A DNA stretch of 64,000 nt from Eucommia ulmoides (lineage: Eukaryota; Streptophyta; Magnoliopsida; Garryales; Eucommiaceae), in the NCBI GenBank assembly GCA_016647705.1, contig CM028328.1, positions 46,618,647 to 46,682,646 on the forward strand, given 5' to 3'. Shown here one piece after another: positions 24,771 to 37,631 of the stretch. Both the position numbers and the translations under genes were made by a program. The notes beneath the pieces were generated by a model, which ran no database searches, was not told the origin of the DNA, and worked only from the letters and a program-made list of their open reading frames with translations. Within the stretch, counting starts at the first letter, position 1; every line of letters begins with the position of its first letter.

Positions 24771-26687
24771 CAAAAACTGGATGGTGAAATTAATTAAATA
24801 ATTATTTTATTAATCAATGAATTAGGAAACAAGATCAATGGGTAAATCATGAAAATTAAAGTTTCCATTTTTAAGCCCTAAAATGTGGTTATCCCCCAAA
24901 GGATTTTTGCTGAAATTGGATGTATTGAAATGTTATGAGAGTGTGAAATCATCTGATTAATTGTTCCAAACGTTCATATTATTATTTGGAATAGATTCAT
25001 TCCTTTAAACTAGTTGAATTTCTAAGATACAAGGCCGATAGAAGGCTGTCTAAAAAACCTGTTAAAATAAGGCATTGTAGAGAAAACATTACACGAATTT
25101 AACATACCTTGTACATTCTTAGAGTCATATTCTTGTGTATTAAACACTCTGGGTGCTATATCGAGTGAAATAGTATTTCTATAACTTCACATTTTTAAAA
25201 AGAGTGAGAATTTAAGAGAATCATCAAAGTAAGCTTTTCTAAGAAAGTTTTCATATTGTTTCGGTGATTTCTTGGAGGTTTATAGTTGAGATTGTTCACA
25301 TTTTGGTACTATCTGCATCATACATAATTCTAAATTTGACCGGTGAGTTTGTTCCACATTTACTTACAAATATACATATATCTAGACTTGGATAAGTTGT
25401 TCATATCCTTTTTCTAGATTTTGTTATACATACATTGTTTTGCTCGTGATAAAATAAATTGAGGTTTCACATTGTACTTTATAAGAGGAATTATGGTTTT
25501 AGGTTGGACCCTCCTAACACGGTATGAGTTTGGTTGGAGATGTCTCATTGTTTGTCGTCGAGTTGTTTGGCTTTTGTCTTACCCTAGTTTATATTTGAAA
25601 TGAGCTATTGCTAAGAAATAAGTTTGCGAAGTTGCAATTTTCAGTTTAAAAGTACCCCGTGGCTCTCTTTAAAAATCTCATATAATAGTGAACTTGCTTA
25701 TCTTCATGCTTATCAATGTTGTAGCAGATTCTATAAAAATTCATTTCGGTAGAGGTAAAAGCATTCTTGTGATTAATTGCTAAATATAAATCATTATTTT
25801 AGTTAGATGTGAAACTTTTTGTCTAGATATCGGTTTATTTTTTAGATGGTCTTTTTCTTTTTTTATTCTTTCATTTCTTCATACCTCCACCATTTTTTAT
25901 TCGGTTATTGGTTTCAGTCAAGATAATAAACTAGTTCTTGAAGGTGTCATTGGAAATTGGAATACCCTCGTGCTTTCTCGGGTTCACGTCTTGTGGAAAT
26001 TTTAGTACTGGATAAGTTCCCCGCTATAAGTATCTTCTGGTTAGTGTCTGTTTTTTTTTAATTGCTATTATCATTGCAGGATTTTATAGGGAGTTTCTGT
26101 CATACTCTCAGCCAACCACAAGTACGTTATGTGGAGGTGCAAGGTTGCTCTAGTCTTTAACTCTGGGTTCTTTATTTCGAAGGGTACAGTAACTAGTTAT
26201 ATATGGTTCCTCCTTTTATGTATGTAGGACCAAAGATCTTTTCTTCTCTGCACAAGTGGCTAATAATTTAATGTCAGCTGGGCATCAATTTATGGATTTC
26301 ATTTTTACTTGGTCATTCCTTCTTGTTTCTATTTTATTTTTTGAGTTTTGGGTGTTGTATATTCTTTCTCGCGTTTTTTTTTATCTTGTTAGGAAAAACA
26401 TTTGCTGTGGGAACGTGTGGTGCAATTCCACCTTGGGATTCTTCTAGCTTTGTTTACGACAGTATGTGTCCCTTTCGATTTTGAATTTGAGATGTTTACC
26501 TTGAAAGAAGACAATTTTCTCACATATTAATGTTTTGGAAGTCTTGTAGAGGATCACATTTTATTTTTAGGCCTTTCTAGTTTTCACATTTTTACTCTAA
26601 ACCAATAATGCATCAGGAAATTATGTGGGTACAGTGCTCCCACACGAGAAAAATAATACCAAGGCATAAGTGACATATCCCGGATTT
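24771..26687. other. Low-repeat stretch, possible degraded host DNA
   Basis: No convincing gene. It does not resemble any other part of this window. Several pyrimidine-rich tracts end in CAG or TAG, followed by short open stretches (near 26080, 26228 and 26392), which resembles intron/exon texture. It could be an intron or 3' region of a host gene, or an old pseudogene. Confidence 0.3.
26393..26461 (+). other. Exon-like 69-bp segment, unidentified
   Basis: A T-rich tract ends TTGTTAG, followed by 69 bases open in all three frames and then GTATGTG, a strong donor-like site. One frame reads GKTFAVGTCGAIPPWDSSSF; I do not recognise the protein. Length divisible by three and strong flanks make an exon plausible, but one short segment is weak evidence. 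Confidence 0.2.
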
Positions 26688-29602
26688 TGATAGCGGGAGA
26701 AATAGAGAATCCGGAAGGGGATGAAAACAAGTTTCTTCCATTCCTCTCTAAGTCGTCTAAATCTTTTCATTTTAAAAATGATTTTTCAAGAGCTTTTCTA
26801 GATGTCAGTTTTGAAAAAAATCTTGAACTGAATTTTTTGTTAAAAATAGAATCGCCACCTAGCATGGGATTAAATGGTGTGTTAGGTCACCGGGATTTTG
26901 GAAATTTATTTTTCCTTTTGAAATGCCCCGTGTTTCGATTTCCATAGGTCTATGTACCATAGATATTCTTTAAATTCGGGAGTCAATTATGCTCGGGGAA
27001 GGTATTAGACACCCCAAGACACCTGTCCGAAGATGGTACCTCAGTCTAAATAGATATTCACTGTTAAGCTCTATTCAAGCAGTTTTCTTTGATTCACTTA
27101 AACAAGAATAATTCTCCTTTTTAAAGTTTTTGTTCTTTTTATGTATTTTTGACATGTTTTAATGGAAAACAGATAAATACTACAATTACTACTAGTCATC
27201 GACACCCAATAACAATTTATATATAGACAAATATGTAAATATGCAAGTTATACTAAATGAAATGCAAACTAAGACTAAGTTGTTTGGATATGCAACAGAA
27301 GTCGCACGTGGGTTGCCTACGTGTCTCGAATAAGAATCAGGTAATCACGTAGTTTGTTCTGGCTAGGGTAGAGGATATGGTTTATTATTAGAGGTGTGAC
27401 CGAACCATTATGGGCTACCTACGTACTTTGGGTGGTTACCAAAGATCAGGTTAAATGTAGTTCATTCTTGTTACGTTGAAATCTGGATTCATTATTAGAG
27501 GTGTGACCGAACCCTTATGGGCTACCTATGTACTTTGGGTAGTTACCAAAGATCAGGTCAAGCGTAGTTAAGTCTTATCTATTTAAAAAACTGGGTTGGT
27601 TTAGTTTAAAGCTGTTAGTTTTGTATTGTTTTGTTTGATTATTAGTTACTTTTGGTTATGAACAAACCTGAATCACAACCTTATAACAACCCTTTGATTT
27701 TGTCAAGAACCTTAAACAAACTCCTTTTCTTTGGTTAGTTTAGTGTTTGTGTGTGAGTTGTGAGCTAAAAAATGAAAATAAATACCATACATTTATACCA
27801 GTCTTACTCTTAAGTAAGGAAAACGGGAAGGTTTCGGAAGAAGAATCACACATATCCCTGAAGGAACAGAGACCCTCTTTTTATCTTGAATTCTTAGCTA
27901 CGAGGGTCTGTCGGTGTAGTATATAAGTAGATATGTATATATGTGTGTTTTGTTTATCTAAACAAGAAAAGAAATACGATGTTCTTGGGGGTTATCATAT
28001 AGACTATGTACAACCCATGGTGTGAATAGTCCTTTTGTTTGAATCCTCATGTGTTTTTACCACTTGGTTGGATGATTTGATGTTTTTGAATGTATTGGCA
28101 TGTTTTTGAATGCTCTTGAGATGCTAGGGGCCTGCGCATTGGCTAATGCGCATGCCAATCCAGCGTCTTCCTTAGGGGGTATTTGGCCTAGGGAGTTGTT
28201 ATCTTGTCTTGGTTTGGTTTGGCTTGGAAAGAATTTAAGGGAAAATGCTAGATTCTCAAAGATTTGGTAATCATTGGCAATCATTACCAATGATTGCCAA
28301 TGATTGTCAATCATTACCTCTCCACCAATGATATTCCTTGCACATGGGTGCATTTATGACTTGATGCGATGGATTCGATTCGATTTAGGGGCTAAATACT
28401 GGTTAGATCTACTATTTCGGTTTGGTTGTCATAAATGCTCCCAAGGTGCATTGTATCTAGTCCTTAGGTGTCACTTTTTACTTAATGTAAAGTGATGAGT
28501 CATGAATTGGAGGCCAAATATTTGGTTTGTTTTGGATGGAATCGAGTGAACTTTTCTTGTAATCATCGATTGGTTTCTATGTTGCCTAGTTACCCTTACA
28601 CATTTTTGTGAAAATATTTAGATCCTTTGAACCTAGACATTCCATGTCATCCCAAGCATTAATGCTTGATGGTATGTGCATTTAAATCATTGCTTGGAGG
28701 CTACTCATCCGGTTTGGTTTCGGTAACAGGTTTTACGATTCAAGGTTTTTAGTTGGTTCTAAGATATTTTGCTTAAAATATCTAGATACCTTGAATGTGG
28801 TCTTGATATGTTATTCCCAATATTTAATACTTGATGGGATGAGCATTCAATGCTCATTGAATATCTTACTTAGGTGGCTAACCGAATCAATTTAGTTTCG
28901 ATAACAATTGGTTGTACCCTAAGTGTCTTGGTTCCCTTCCTTTTCCATTTGGTAGGAAACTTCTAGGAAGGCTCCTTGGTCATTATAACGCTTGGTTTTT
29001 GGGCCTTAAATTATGTCTAGGCCCTTCGATTGCTTGGGCCTAGTGTGGTTTGTCCAGACTATTTGGCTTTGGTGAAAATCCAAGTCAAGCCTAAACCTTA
29101 AATCACGTTGTGATTTAGGGTTTTGTCATGACCTTTCCAAGACTTGATTAATGTGTCTTGGATTGTTTCTTGGTAGTATGTGATGTGTTATGCATGAGAG
29201 AAAGAACTATTTCTGGTGTTAAATTTGACAAGATTCAGTGAAAAGTAAATGTTTCAAAGTGGGGCGGGGAAACCAAATTAATTGTTTGAAATGTCCTATG
29301 ATTTAAGGGTAGTAAATAAGATTTATCTATACTAAAGATGATTTGATAAAAATAAAACATTAGTAAAGTCATTCTAGACCTCCTTAAATCATGGACATTT
29401 TGATTTTGACCCGAAACTTTTACTTAGCTATATTTTGTCAAATTCAACATTTTTGCATTTTTGTTATGTTTTTGGTTGTTTTTGTATACTGTGTAGTGTG
29501 ATTTTGGGTAGAAATTCATTCCCTTTAAACCTGAGTTTAAAGTTTATCTGAACTTATACTTGATTTGACATTGACTGGGCGGGATAAAATGCAGTCTCTA
29601 CA
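26688..29602 (-). repeat. 3' LTR of element T
   Basis: Homologous along most of its length to 59641-62651. It includes AGAGAATCCGGAAGGGGATG near the edge and ATTGACTGGGCGG near the other end. Each copy has some segments the other lacks. A short array of the CAATCATTGGCAAT type occurs near 28265-28315. Confidence 0.8.
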
Positions 29603-29606
29603 ACCG

Positions 29607-29649
29607 TCCTTCTTTGTCATGTGAGTTTATTTACAATGACAAAGAAGGA
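29607..29649. other. Perfect 14-bp inverted repeat beside the LTR of T
   Basis: Arms TCCTTCTTTGTCAT and ATGACAAAGAAGGA are separated by 15 bp, five bases from the LTR. On the sense (minus) strand the copy next to the LTR is the likely polypurine tract (ACAAAGAAGGACGGT), so the tract exists twice in opposite orientation. Confidence 0.7.
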
Positions 29650-29985
29650 GACACTAACATTTTGTTCCACTAGACATGAATGTTAAAGAAAATTATTTAA
29701 ATTTGTCCTAAAGGATGGAGACATACTTGATCTTGGATGTTTTGATGAGGATGGCGATTGATCACTTCTTCTATTGTGTACTTCGAAGGATTGACGAACA
29801 ATCAACATTGGGAGACTACAGATGGAAGGATGGTAATGCATCTGGCTCATATCCGTCTTCATTCTTGGAGGATGGTGATATATCTAATCCTATAGGGCGT
29901 GGTGAGGATGACACTTTTTGGAAGCTCCTAAGCATTATACTATACTGCTGGCTGGAATTATAAAATACAACTATATTACTGTCGC

Positions 29986-30133
29986 ATTACACTACTGGTT
30001 GTATTACACTACTGATTGAATTACACTACTGGTTGTGTTACACTACTGATTGAATTACACTACATGTTGTATTACACTATTGGTTGAATTACATTACTAG
30101 TTGCGTTACACTACTAATTGAATTACACTACTG
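29986..30133. repeat. 17-bp minisatellite, about 8-9 units
   Basis: Consensus ATTACACTACTGGTTGA, with alternating variants, in the 3' non-coding region of T. Related single motifs continue to about 30455. Larger imperfect units containing TCCTATAAGAGG and GACTCCTGGTTGTG surround it. Confidence 0.9.
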
Positions 30134-32024
30134 CATTCTTGAAGGATGATGTGTGGTCTATCCTATAAGAGGCGAAGAAGATGACGCTCGGTCAATTGAC
30201 TCCTGGTTGTGAAGAAGATGACACTTGGGTCAACTAACTACTGGTTATGTCCATACCCCAAAGGATTTTCCTACATATCTCAAATTAATGAGAATTAGGT
30301 CATATGTAGTTATGACAGGTAAAATAAATTCTACTACTATGCTATACTACTATCTGGAATTCGTAAAAGATTGTCATGCTGGCTGGCTGCATTACACTAT
30401 GAAATTAAAATACGTTGGTTGTCAGTATTACACTACGAAATTAAAATACGCTGCTCTTAAAGGATGATGCATGGTCTATCCTAATAAGAGGTGGGGAGGA
30501 TGACACTCGGTTAATCGACTCCTGGTTGTGATCGTACCCTACCCCCAAACTCAAAATTTGGTTAGTCCTCGAGTCAAACACACACACTAAAATGAAAAAT
30601 ACACAAACGGAAATAAACAACAAACAACCTAAAAACAATCTAAACATAACAACATGCGAGTTTTGACTTCTTCTAACGACCTATTTATTTTTCCCTCAAC
30701 AACCGCCAGTTATATCGAGTTTAGGCGGTAACACACAGCATGTAATGTTCTAGAATTTCGACATGCAATAATGGTGAACGCTATTCTAGATACTTTAAAC
30801 GTGTTAGTGCGAGACTCAATAATATAATTATTCAACGATCGGATTGGATCATCCACCAACGAAATTCATGACTTAGACCGTGAAGGACTAGGATTTCTAT
30901 AGGCCTGATTGGGGTCCACTCTCCACTAATGTAGGTTTAGTAGTTCATGAAGATCATTAGGGCTTGGTTCGGTTAAGGTTAATTTGGCCAAGGGTATTTT
31001 GGAATAGAAAACGGGTTAACGTTGTTAACTTAACGTTACGCAAGGCTCAATGCTTGGCACATTCACTCTCAAATCCCCATAGAAAGATTAGAGACAATCC
31101 CGAACATGCACTTAAGACCGACATACTCACTTGTCAAAAGAAACGGAAATAAAAACCGTATTTACATTTGATTTTTTTTTTTCAATGAACACACCCCCAA
31201 ACTTATTTGATTGTTACAATTGAAGGGGTGTGTGAAATACAAATAAAAAAAAACGACAAGTGAGTACTCATATACCGAACCAATTAGAAGTTCGCCCTAA
31301 ACCCAACCGCTCACATCAAGAAGCCTTTGCAATGGCTAACTTGATTTACTCAAATGTGCCTTTAGATTCAGTGATAAAGGACTGGAAGGAATTCAATTGG
31401 CCGTGGTATTGTTGGTTTATGTGTTCTGAATTGAATTTGCATTTAGGCTTCGACAAGGTGACGAGGGATAAACATATATCAAGGTAGGCTTAAAAAGGCT
31501 CAAGCGACAAAACGACTGCCTAAATCACGTCTCCTGAACTACCTCGCCTAGGATTTCGCCTCAAGCTTCCCCTTAATCAAGTTCTAGAACCCTTAATGTG
31601 TCATGAATTTGGTTAATCGATAATCATCCTCAAATCAATTGAATAACTATACATTGAGTCTATGTGCTCGTGCAAATTTGGATCTACAATAATTTTTGCC
31701 AAAAAGAATAATCAAGCACACAGAATCACATATGCATGGGTATTAACCTTGACTTCGAAAATAACCAGGGGTAATTTTCATCATCGGGTAACAGCCCAGA
31801 TGAACACAAAACTCAACATATAAACAACTACACAAAAACATAAACACATTCTAACCTAAACACATATGCAATACGAAAAAATAATAACACATAAACTAAC
31901 AATACTAAATACTACACATCACTTCCGAACTCAAAATGGACAGTGTCCTCAGCGATCCCAATCATCAATCTCAACATATGAAATTTAAAGCATGCTGACG
32001 AAGGGTGTTTAGAACACTTACCTG

Positions 32025-32047
32025 GGAGGCGAGAGGATCTCGCCTCC
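32025..32047 (-). ncRNA. Conserved stem-loop in element E
   Basis: Perfect 10-bp arms GGAGGCGAGA / TCTCGCCTCC around GGA. On the sense strand it is followed by CAGGTAAGTGTTC, a sequence identical to an ideal 5' splice site. The second stem-loop CTTGGG/CCCAAG is at 32082-32099. Confidence 0.6.
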
Positions 32048-32486
32048 GATTCAAGTCGGATGGGATGGAACAAAAGAATTGCTTGGGTTTCCTCCCAAGT
32101 AGTGCGTGGTTTAATGTCCTTGGCCTGACATTCAGAATGCCCTCAAGATTGGTGAGGTTTTGCTTTGGATGGCTCAATCTCTCAACGAAACGCCTCACCG
32201 GCTTATGTGCTTGGCCAAGCACAATAAACGACTTAGAATCCCATCGAAAGTGATGCATCAATACCCGTCGATCTAACATCGGCACGTACCCTGCATAACA
32301 AACAAAAACAAAACTACAAACAAAAATTATATACAAAGAAATGCCTAAAATAAAATTAGGTCATTTACACACAATATCGATAATGAACGACATCGCCAAT
32401 CCCAGACATACGAAACACTTGCTTCTCCTATCTAAAACTTAAGTCCGGAGCCGTTACTGCGTTTTTCCGACAATAACATCAAAACA

Positions 32487-32568
32487 ATCCCTAGAAACGG
32501 CGCCAAAAACTTGGTAGACGTTGACGGGAATAGAATTTGACAACAACCAATCCCCGACAACGGCGCCA
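32487..32568 (-). other. Duplicated primer binding site in element E
   Basis: Two copies of the block CGGCGCCAAAAACTTGGTAG lie 64 bp apart: primer complement at 32551-32568 (one difference from tRNA-Asp) next to the LTR, and a diverged one at 32487-32504. The outer copy also includes the first bases of an LTR-like end. Confidence 0.75.
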
Positions 32569-32897
32569 AAAACTTGGTAGCACGCGGAAATACGCCGCTA
32601 CTTACTCTCGCAAGTATACGAGGTCTACGTTTTAGTATAGTGTGATCGTTAAGATCGGGTTATCGTATCCACAGGGATTATTGTCGTTACTATCGAATAC
32701 CATGTTTGTCGTGACCTAATTTTATCTAGGCGAAAAACAAATGTATTTAATTAATTAAACTAATACTAATATATTTTAAATTAACTACACTATTATGTTA
32801 ATATGTTTTAGGGTGAAGAATTGTATAGGGATTAACGTGTTTACAAATACGTGTTCGATTCCGATTTACTCGCGTTTACGTTGTTCGACCTATTTGA

Positions 32898-33290
32898 CAA
32901 CCTCGGTACGTAAACTCCGCCGCCACCTCTTCCGAGTGTAAGACGGGAGAATACATGACTTCGAGTCAACGGAGAAGTCCCCCTCAACGTCTTAACGACC
33001 CTAGGTCATGTGAGTCTCACCCAGCGTCATTGATTGCATACAATCCAACTCCCTCCCAGGTTATTGGATCGTCGCGTTGTGTTTACCCTATCGACAATCT
33101 CCGTTCTAAAACTCCCTCGCCACCTCTTTCGAGTGTAAGAAGAGGGATATAACGCGACTTCGAGTCAACGAAGAGGTCCCCCTCAACATCTTAACGACCC
33201 TAGGTAGCGTGTGTCTTGCCCTACGTCATCGATTGTCCACGATTCAAACCCCGACCGGGTTATAGAATCGTGGCGTTTGTTTACCCTATT
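32898..33290. repeat. ~195-bp tandem duplication inside the LTR of E
   Basis: Both halves contain CCACCTCTTYCGAGTGTAAG, GTCCCCCTCAAC and TTAACGACCCTAGGT in order. Other LTRs of the family carry this segment once. Confidence 0.8.
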
Positions 33291-33797
33291 CCGAATCCGG
33301 GGTTTGTCAAAATCCCGTATTCTCTATTTATCAGTCCAAGCATAATAAACAAACAATACAATAAATACAATCAAACTACGAAGAACAATCACAAACGAAA
33401 CACCGAAATCATCCAAACAACGTATTTATAATATTAGGTTAATCCCTACTACAATCCATATTTAACTCGGGGCCATAGCCGCATATACAATGAAATAATG
33501 AGCTAAATATGCTCACATTCTCCTAAGATAAAGAAATAAGGAAAAATGATCGAAGAACTTAGCCTCGTCCGAAGATAAACCGCTAAGAATGCTCCACGAT
33601 CGATTCGCCGTCTTCCCCACTTCGGGATGCGAGCTCCACCACTAAAATTCCTAACCCTTGGCTTAAGTATAGCCTAAGGGGCTTAAAAATGCAAGAGATA
33701 GGAGAGAGATAGTCGGCCAAAGGGGGAGGAGAGGGGATATTTATAGCAAAAATATCCTAAAAATATCTAAAAATATCTAAAGGCTGTGCAGGGAAAA

Positions 33798-34080
33798 TTC
33801 GCCTAGGCGGTGAAAATTGCTCCTAGGCGGAGTTTGGTCGGTTAAGTTTGATCTCCTGGGCGGTGAAATAGGCGGTGGACTGGAGAACATTCTGTTAAAA
33901 TTCTGCCTAAGCGAAGAAAACTTCGCCTAGGAGAGCGGCTGTCAGTAGCCCTTCTTCATCCTCTGCTGAATTTCAGCCTAAGTGGTAGAATTTCTGCTCT
34001 GGCGATCTTCCGTTAGTAACATTTTTCTCTTCTCTGCATCTTCACTGCTTAGGTAGTGGTCTGGACGCCTAAGCGGTGGG
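33798..34080. promoter_or_regulatory. GCCTAGGCGG palindrome array in the LTR of E
   Basis: Eight or so full or half sites (TCGCCTAGGCGGTG, CTCCTAGGCGGAG, GCCTAAGCGGTGG) lie directly upstream, in minus-strand sense, of the TATAAATA box at 33738-33745. Confidence 0.6.
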
Positions 34081-34302
34081 CCTGTTTCGTCTTTTAGCCT
34101 CCGAGCTTGTTTATCCACTATAACTTCGAACTGCTTTGGTTTGATCTCGTCATTTTAGCTCCAGTTTCCTATCTTTTTGACCCACACACCTGAGTTATAC
34201 AAAAATTATAAATACTAAGTAAAACATAATAAAAATAACTATAAACATATTCGAAAACTAACCAATTCAGATTGGAAATAGATAGGTTTTTCACACCTAT
34301 CA

Positions 34303-37177
34303 TACCCTAAGGGTTTTCCTGCATGTCTCAAATTAATGAGAATTAGGTCACATATAGTTCTAGTATGTAAGGTAAATTTTATTGAGTGAAAAGCAGTAAA
34401 TTAACTTGATTGATTGATTGAATTTATTTAATTGAGCTAGCTGGACCGAATGCAATCGGGGAGCCTATATATCTCAGACATAACTGAGAATCAGGTCAAA
34501 TTTAGTTTGGACTGGTGAAGTTTATCGATATTTGGTGGAATAGATTCTTGGTTAGGGAAACTTATTCTTGGGTCGTTATATTAATGCAAGATTGAAAATG
34601 ACTGAAAGAATTCAGAACGGCGAAGCCCTCGGGGCACTCAACACCTAGTGGAGTTTCTTGGCTATATCCCACCTGGGATTTTCTAATGAGGACTAGAAAA
34701 TTTCCTAGGGAAAATTTAACCTTCGATAAAATGTACCTTAGTTGTAGACTGGGGCTTGACGATACTTGTTTATTTCTTGGGATTACAGTTTTTAATTGAT
34801 GATTTTTGCATTGATTATGATTGGGATTGGTGCGAGTCTTATATTAAGAAATGCTATAGAGCGAAGATCTGATATAATGTGCCCTACCTCTAGCAGGGGC
34901 GATTCTTATCACAGAGTATCAACGGAGAAACTGGATATAATATGCCCCAGCTCTAGCTGGGGCGAGTCCCATCATAGATTCTAAATGAAAAAAAAATCAA
35001 ATACAATGTACCCCAGCTTTAATTGGGGCGTGGGACTGTCTTGTGAAAGTTCCAAGGATGCGGTAGAGACCACATGGGTCGCCTCTGTCTCCTGAATTGA
35101 GCATACAATTTGTAATGTTCATTTTAGTTGAGAGACCCCCATTGGGTTGTTTATATATTACTGGTGTTGGGTGGTAATCGTCGGATGATCGAAAACTACC
35201 TAGGTTACCTATATACATTGAGTTCATAGGCTAGGAATTTAGTCGAAATGTAGTTCGACCCTTACTGTGCTATCTCAAATTGTTAACCATACTCGCAAGG
35301 GCTTCCTACGTACCTCGGTAATCTACCAATGATCAGATCGATGCATAGTTCGAGCATGGGTATCCTTTGTTGTCTACTTAACAAAAGGACTGGTTGCCAG
35401 CTTCTTAAGGAAGTCAAGGGACTTCTTGGGAGATGTCCCCTGAAATAGGGCTGATAGAATGTCGTGATTGCTGACATCTCTTTGGTTTCGATTGGACCGA
35501 CATTGGGTCTCCTATGTACCTTTGTGATCTACCAATGACAGGTAGAACTACAGTTTATTAGGGATGAGAAATTTGTTCAAGGTGACGACCCAACCTATAA
35601 AGATTTCTTGTATCTTGGTGCTTACCAGGACTTAGGTCAACATCTAATTCTTCCTTAGCTGGTTAAAATCTGGTATGGTTAGATCTGAATTGGTGGAAAA
35701 CTGTTATGTTTGGTTTGATTCAATCCCAATTGAGAAGCGCTGTGGGGATTCAATTGTTGATATGACTCTATGGGAATTTTTAGTGTTGATGAGATGATTC
35801 AATTTCGATTGATGTGGGATTTTTATTAATGGCGACTGGAGAAGGTTTCGTACGTGTCTCGGGTTTTTCTAGGAGTTAGGTTAAACATAGTTTCTTGGTT
35901 TGAGTATCGTTTATTGTTTGGCAAATAAGGAGAGTGTATATATTTTTTCCCAGGAGAGTTAACAGACTATTCCTAGAGATGCACTCTGGTTTAGCGCTGA
36001 GAGAGTGTCATAAAGATGATACTCGTCTCTCCTTTTTATTTTGATTGAACCCACTTGGGTTTCTTACGTTCCTTGGTGATCCGCCGAGGATCTGGTCGAA
36101 ATGCTACTTGGTATTCTTGCTTTGCACTGGGAATCTAGTTGACACTTAGTTCAATGTGCATGAATAGTTTGTAACTTAAAGGGCGTGACCGAACCTTGTA
36201 AAGATTGCTTACATATCTCAAATAACTGAGAATCAGGTCGGCACGGAGTTCATCGCACATGGTTGGGCTTTTGTCAACCGAACCCGTGAGGGTTTCCTAC
36301 GTATCCTGGACGTTGTTGGGAATCAGACTGTCATGTAGTTCCAGGGTCTGTTGATGAGTTTAGATTTGTCAACTAAACCTGCGAGGTTTCCTACAAATCT
36401 CGGGTGTTTCCAAAAATTAGGCTGACACATAGTTCCTAAGTTTGTTAATAATTTTGAATTTATCAACCGAACCCGTAAGAGTTTCTTATGTGTCTTGGGA
36501 GTTGCTAGGGATCAGGCTGACATGTAGTTCCTAGGCTTATGATTTAGTGAGATTAGTTAAGTTCATTATGATTGAGGCATTTTGTCTCATGTCATAAGAC
36601 GAAATGGTCATTATTTCCATCAGGCAAACATGGATAGAATGAAATGTGCCCCAGTCGTAGATTGGGGCGGCGACTGGATAAGTTCCATTGAGAAATCTAA
36701 TTTGACAGTTTCTATTGTGCGATTCGTGATTATTAACAATGTAAAATTTACCCCAGTTTGCGGGTTTGGGAGGATACTGATTAACTATAGGATTGCGAAG
36801 CTGAATCGGTCTGTCTCCCTATTTGTTGGGGGTGATGAATTCAGGATTTTGTTGGTTAGACTCCAAAATATACCTTGCCAATAGGTTCATTATCTTATTG
36901 TTTGTGATGTTGGTATCTTAGGAGTTCTTCAGTTGGCATAACCTCCTGGCCGTGTTGGCATAACCTCCTGGCCGTGTAGTTTTATGAATAGTATCTAGTC
37001 AAGAGTTTGTAAGAGTGACTACCTATATCGCTAAGGCTTGCAAATATTTTGTTGTTTAGAGAGTCCTGGATTTCATCTTTCATTGCATTGGATTGATGGT
37101 GTATTTTGTCTTTTGCAGTTTGTTGTTTGTTCTCTGGAGTGTAAGGGTTTGGCATTTTGATTTTTCTCCTGAGCGAG
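34303..37177 (-). other. Repeat-rich non-coding region of T
   Basis: No gene. About ten diverged units built on CCTACGTACCTNGG...CCNAGGATCAGGT...ACGTAGTTC occur between 34460 and 36535, at spacings of about 90-250 bp. Related units lie in T's LTRs (27316, 27417, 27526) and at 45977 and 47610. Between LTR and coding part, Tat/Ogre elements are known for such hypervariable repeats. Frames at 34796-34984 and 36582-36884 are repeat-derived. Confidence 0.65.
36933..36976. repeat. 22-bp direct repeat, two units
   Basis: TTGGCATAACCTCCTGGCC followed by GTG, twice in exact tandem, in the non-coding region of T. Confidence 0.95.
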
Positions 37178-37367
37178 ATGGGTGATAGATAGGAAAAACC
37201 TATCTATTTCTAAACCGAATTTGTTAGTTTTCAAGCGTATTAGTTATATTTAATTATGCTTTAGTGTGTTTTAGTGTAAAACAGATGAAGGGACGTTAAA
37301 GGGCGATAAGCAAGTGAAAACGGTGGAGAAACGGTGAACAAAATGTGAAAATCAGGGTTTTGGTGAA

Positions 37368-37567
37368 TGAAGACCACCGCCTAGGCGGAAAAGAGGCAGA
37401 ATGTTGGAGTGCTGAAGGGCCGAACCACCACCTAGTCGAGAAAAGATCAGAATGTTATGCCAGCATCCACCTCCTAGGCGGAGAAACCACCGCCTAGGCG
37501 AAGATCCGACATAAACTTAACTGACTTAAGCCACCACCTAAGTGGTGAATCACTGCTTAGGCGATGA
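37368..37567. promoter_or_regulatory. CCGCCTAGGCGG palindrome array, 5' LTR of G
   Basis: About seven sites of form CACCGCCTAGGCGG, CTCCTAGGCGGAG and CACCTAAGTGGTG. The array ends about 60 bp upstream of TATAAAA. The equivalent array in the 3' LTR (about 43100-43300) has a different set of units. Confidence 0.65.
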
Positions 37568-37624
37568 CACTCTGTGCAGAAATATCTGTTTTCAGATATT
37601 TTGAAGATATTTCCAAACCTTGCC

Positions 37625-37631
37625 TATAAAA
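37625..37631 (+). promoter_or_regulatory. TATA box, 5' LTR of G
   Basis: TATAAAA in GCCTATAAAACCCC, preceded by AGATATTT repeats. Conserved at 43341-43347 in the 3' LTR. Confidence 0.7.

Larger units (their letters stand above)
30540..34302 (-). mobile_element. Element E: single-LTR Athila-like element without coding capacity
   Basis: It reads right to left: LTR (32575-34302), tRNA-Asp primer sites, hairpin block, 3' module, and a purine tract ending at 30540 (TACCCCCAAAC on the plus strand). The 5-bp target duplication TACCC is at 30535-30539 and 34303-34307. The flanking T sequence rejoins correctly (GATCGTACCC with TAAGGGTTTTCC; compare the repeat copy near 30250). Thus both ends are insertion ends, yet only one LTR is present. 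No gag or pol is recognisable in about 2 kb of interior; the longest frames (31971-32336) overlap the hairpin block and look fortuitous. Broken or atypical non-autonomous element. Confidence 0.82.
32575..34302 (-). repeat. LTR of element E
   Basis: 1728 bp. TATAAATA (minus) at 33738-33745. The CACCGCC-type palindrome array runs through about 33798-34080. A ~195-bp internal tandem duplication at about 32898-33290 makes it longer than the LTRs of C and G. Confidence 0.85.

Noticed and set aside
26687-26947. 86-codon plus-strand frame at the edge of T
   Set aside because: Lies in LTR sequence duplicated at 59641 on, where it is not open.
31971-32336. 121-codon minus-strand frame in element E
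   Set aside because: It overlaps the hairpin block and primer region. The corresponding sequence in C is not open, so it is probably fortuitous.
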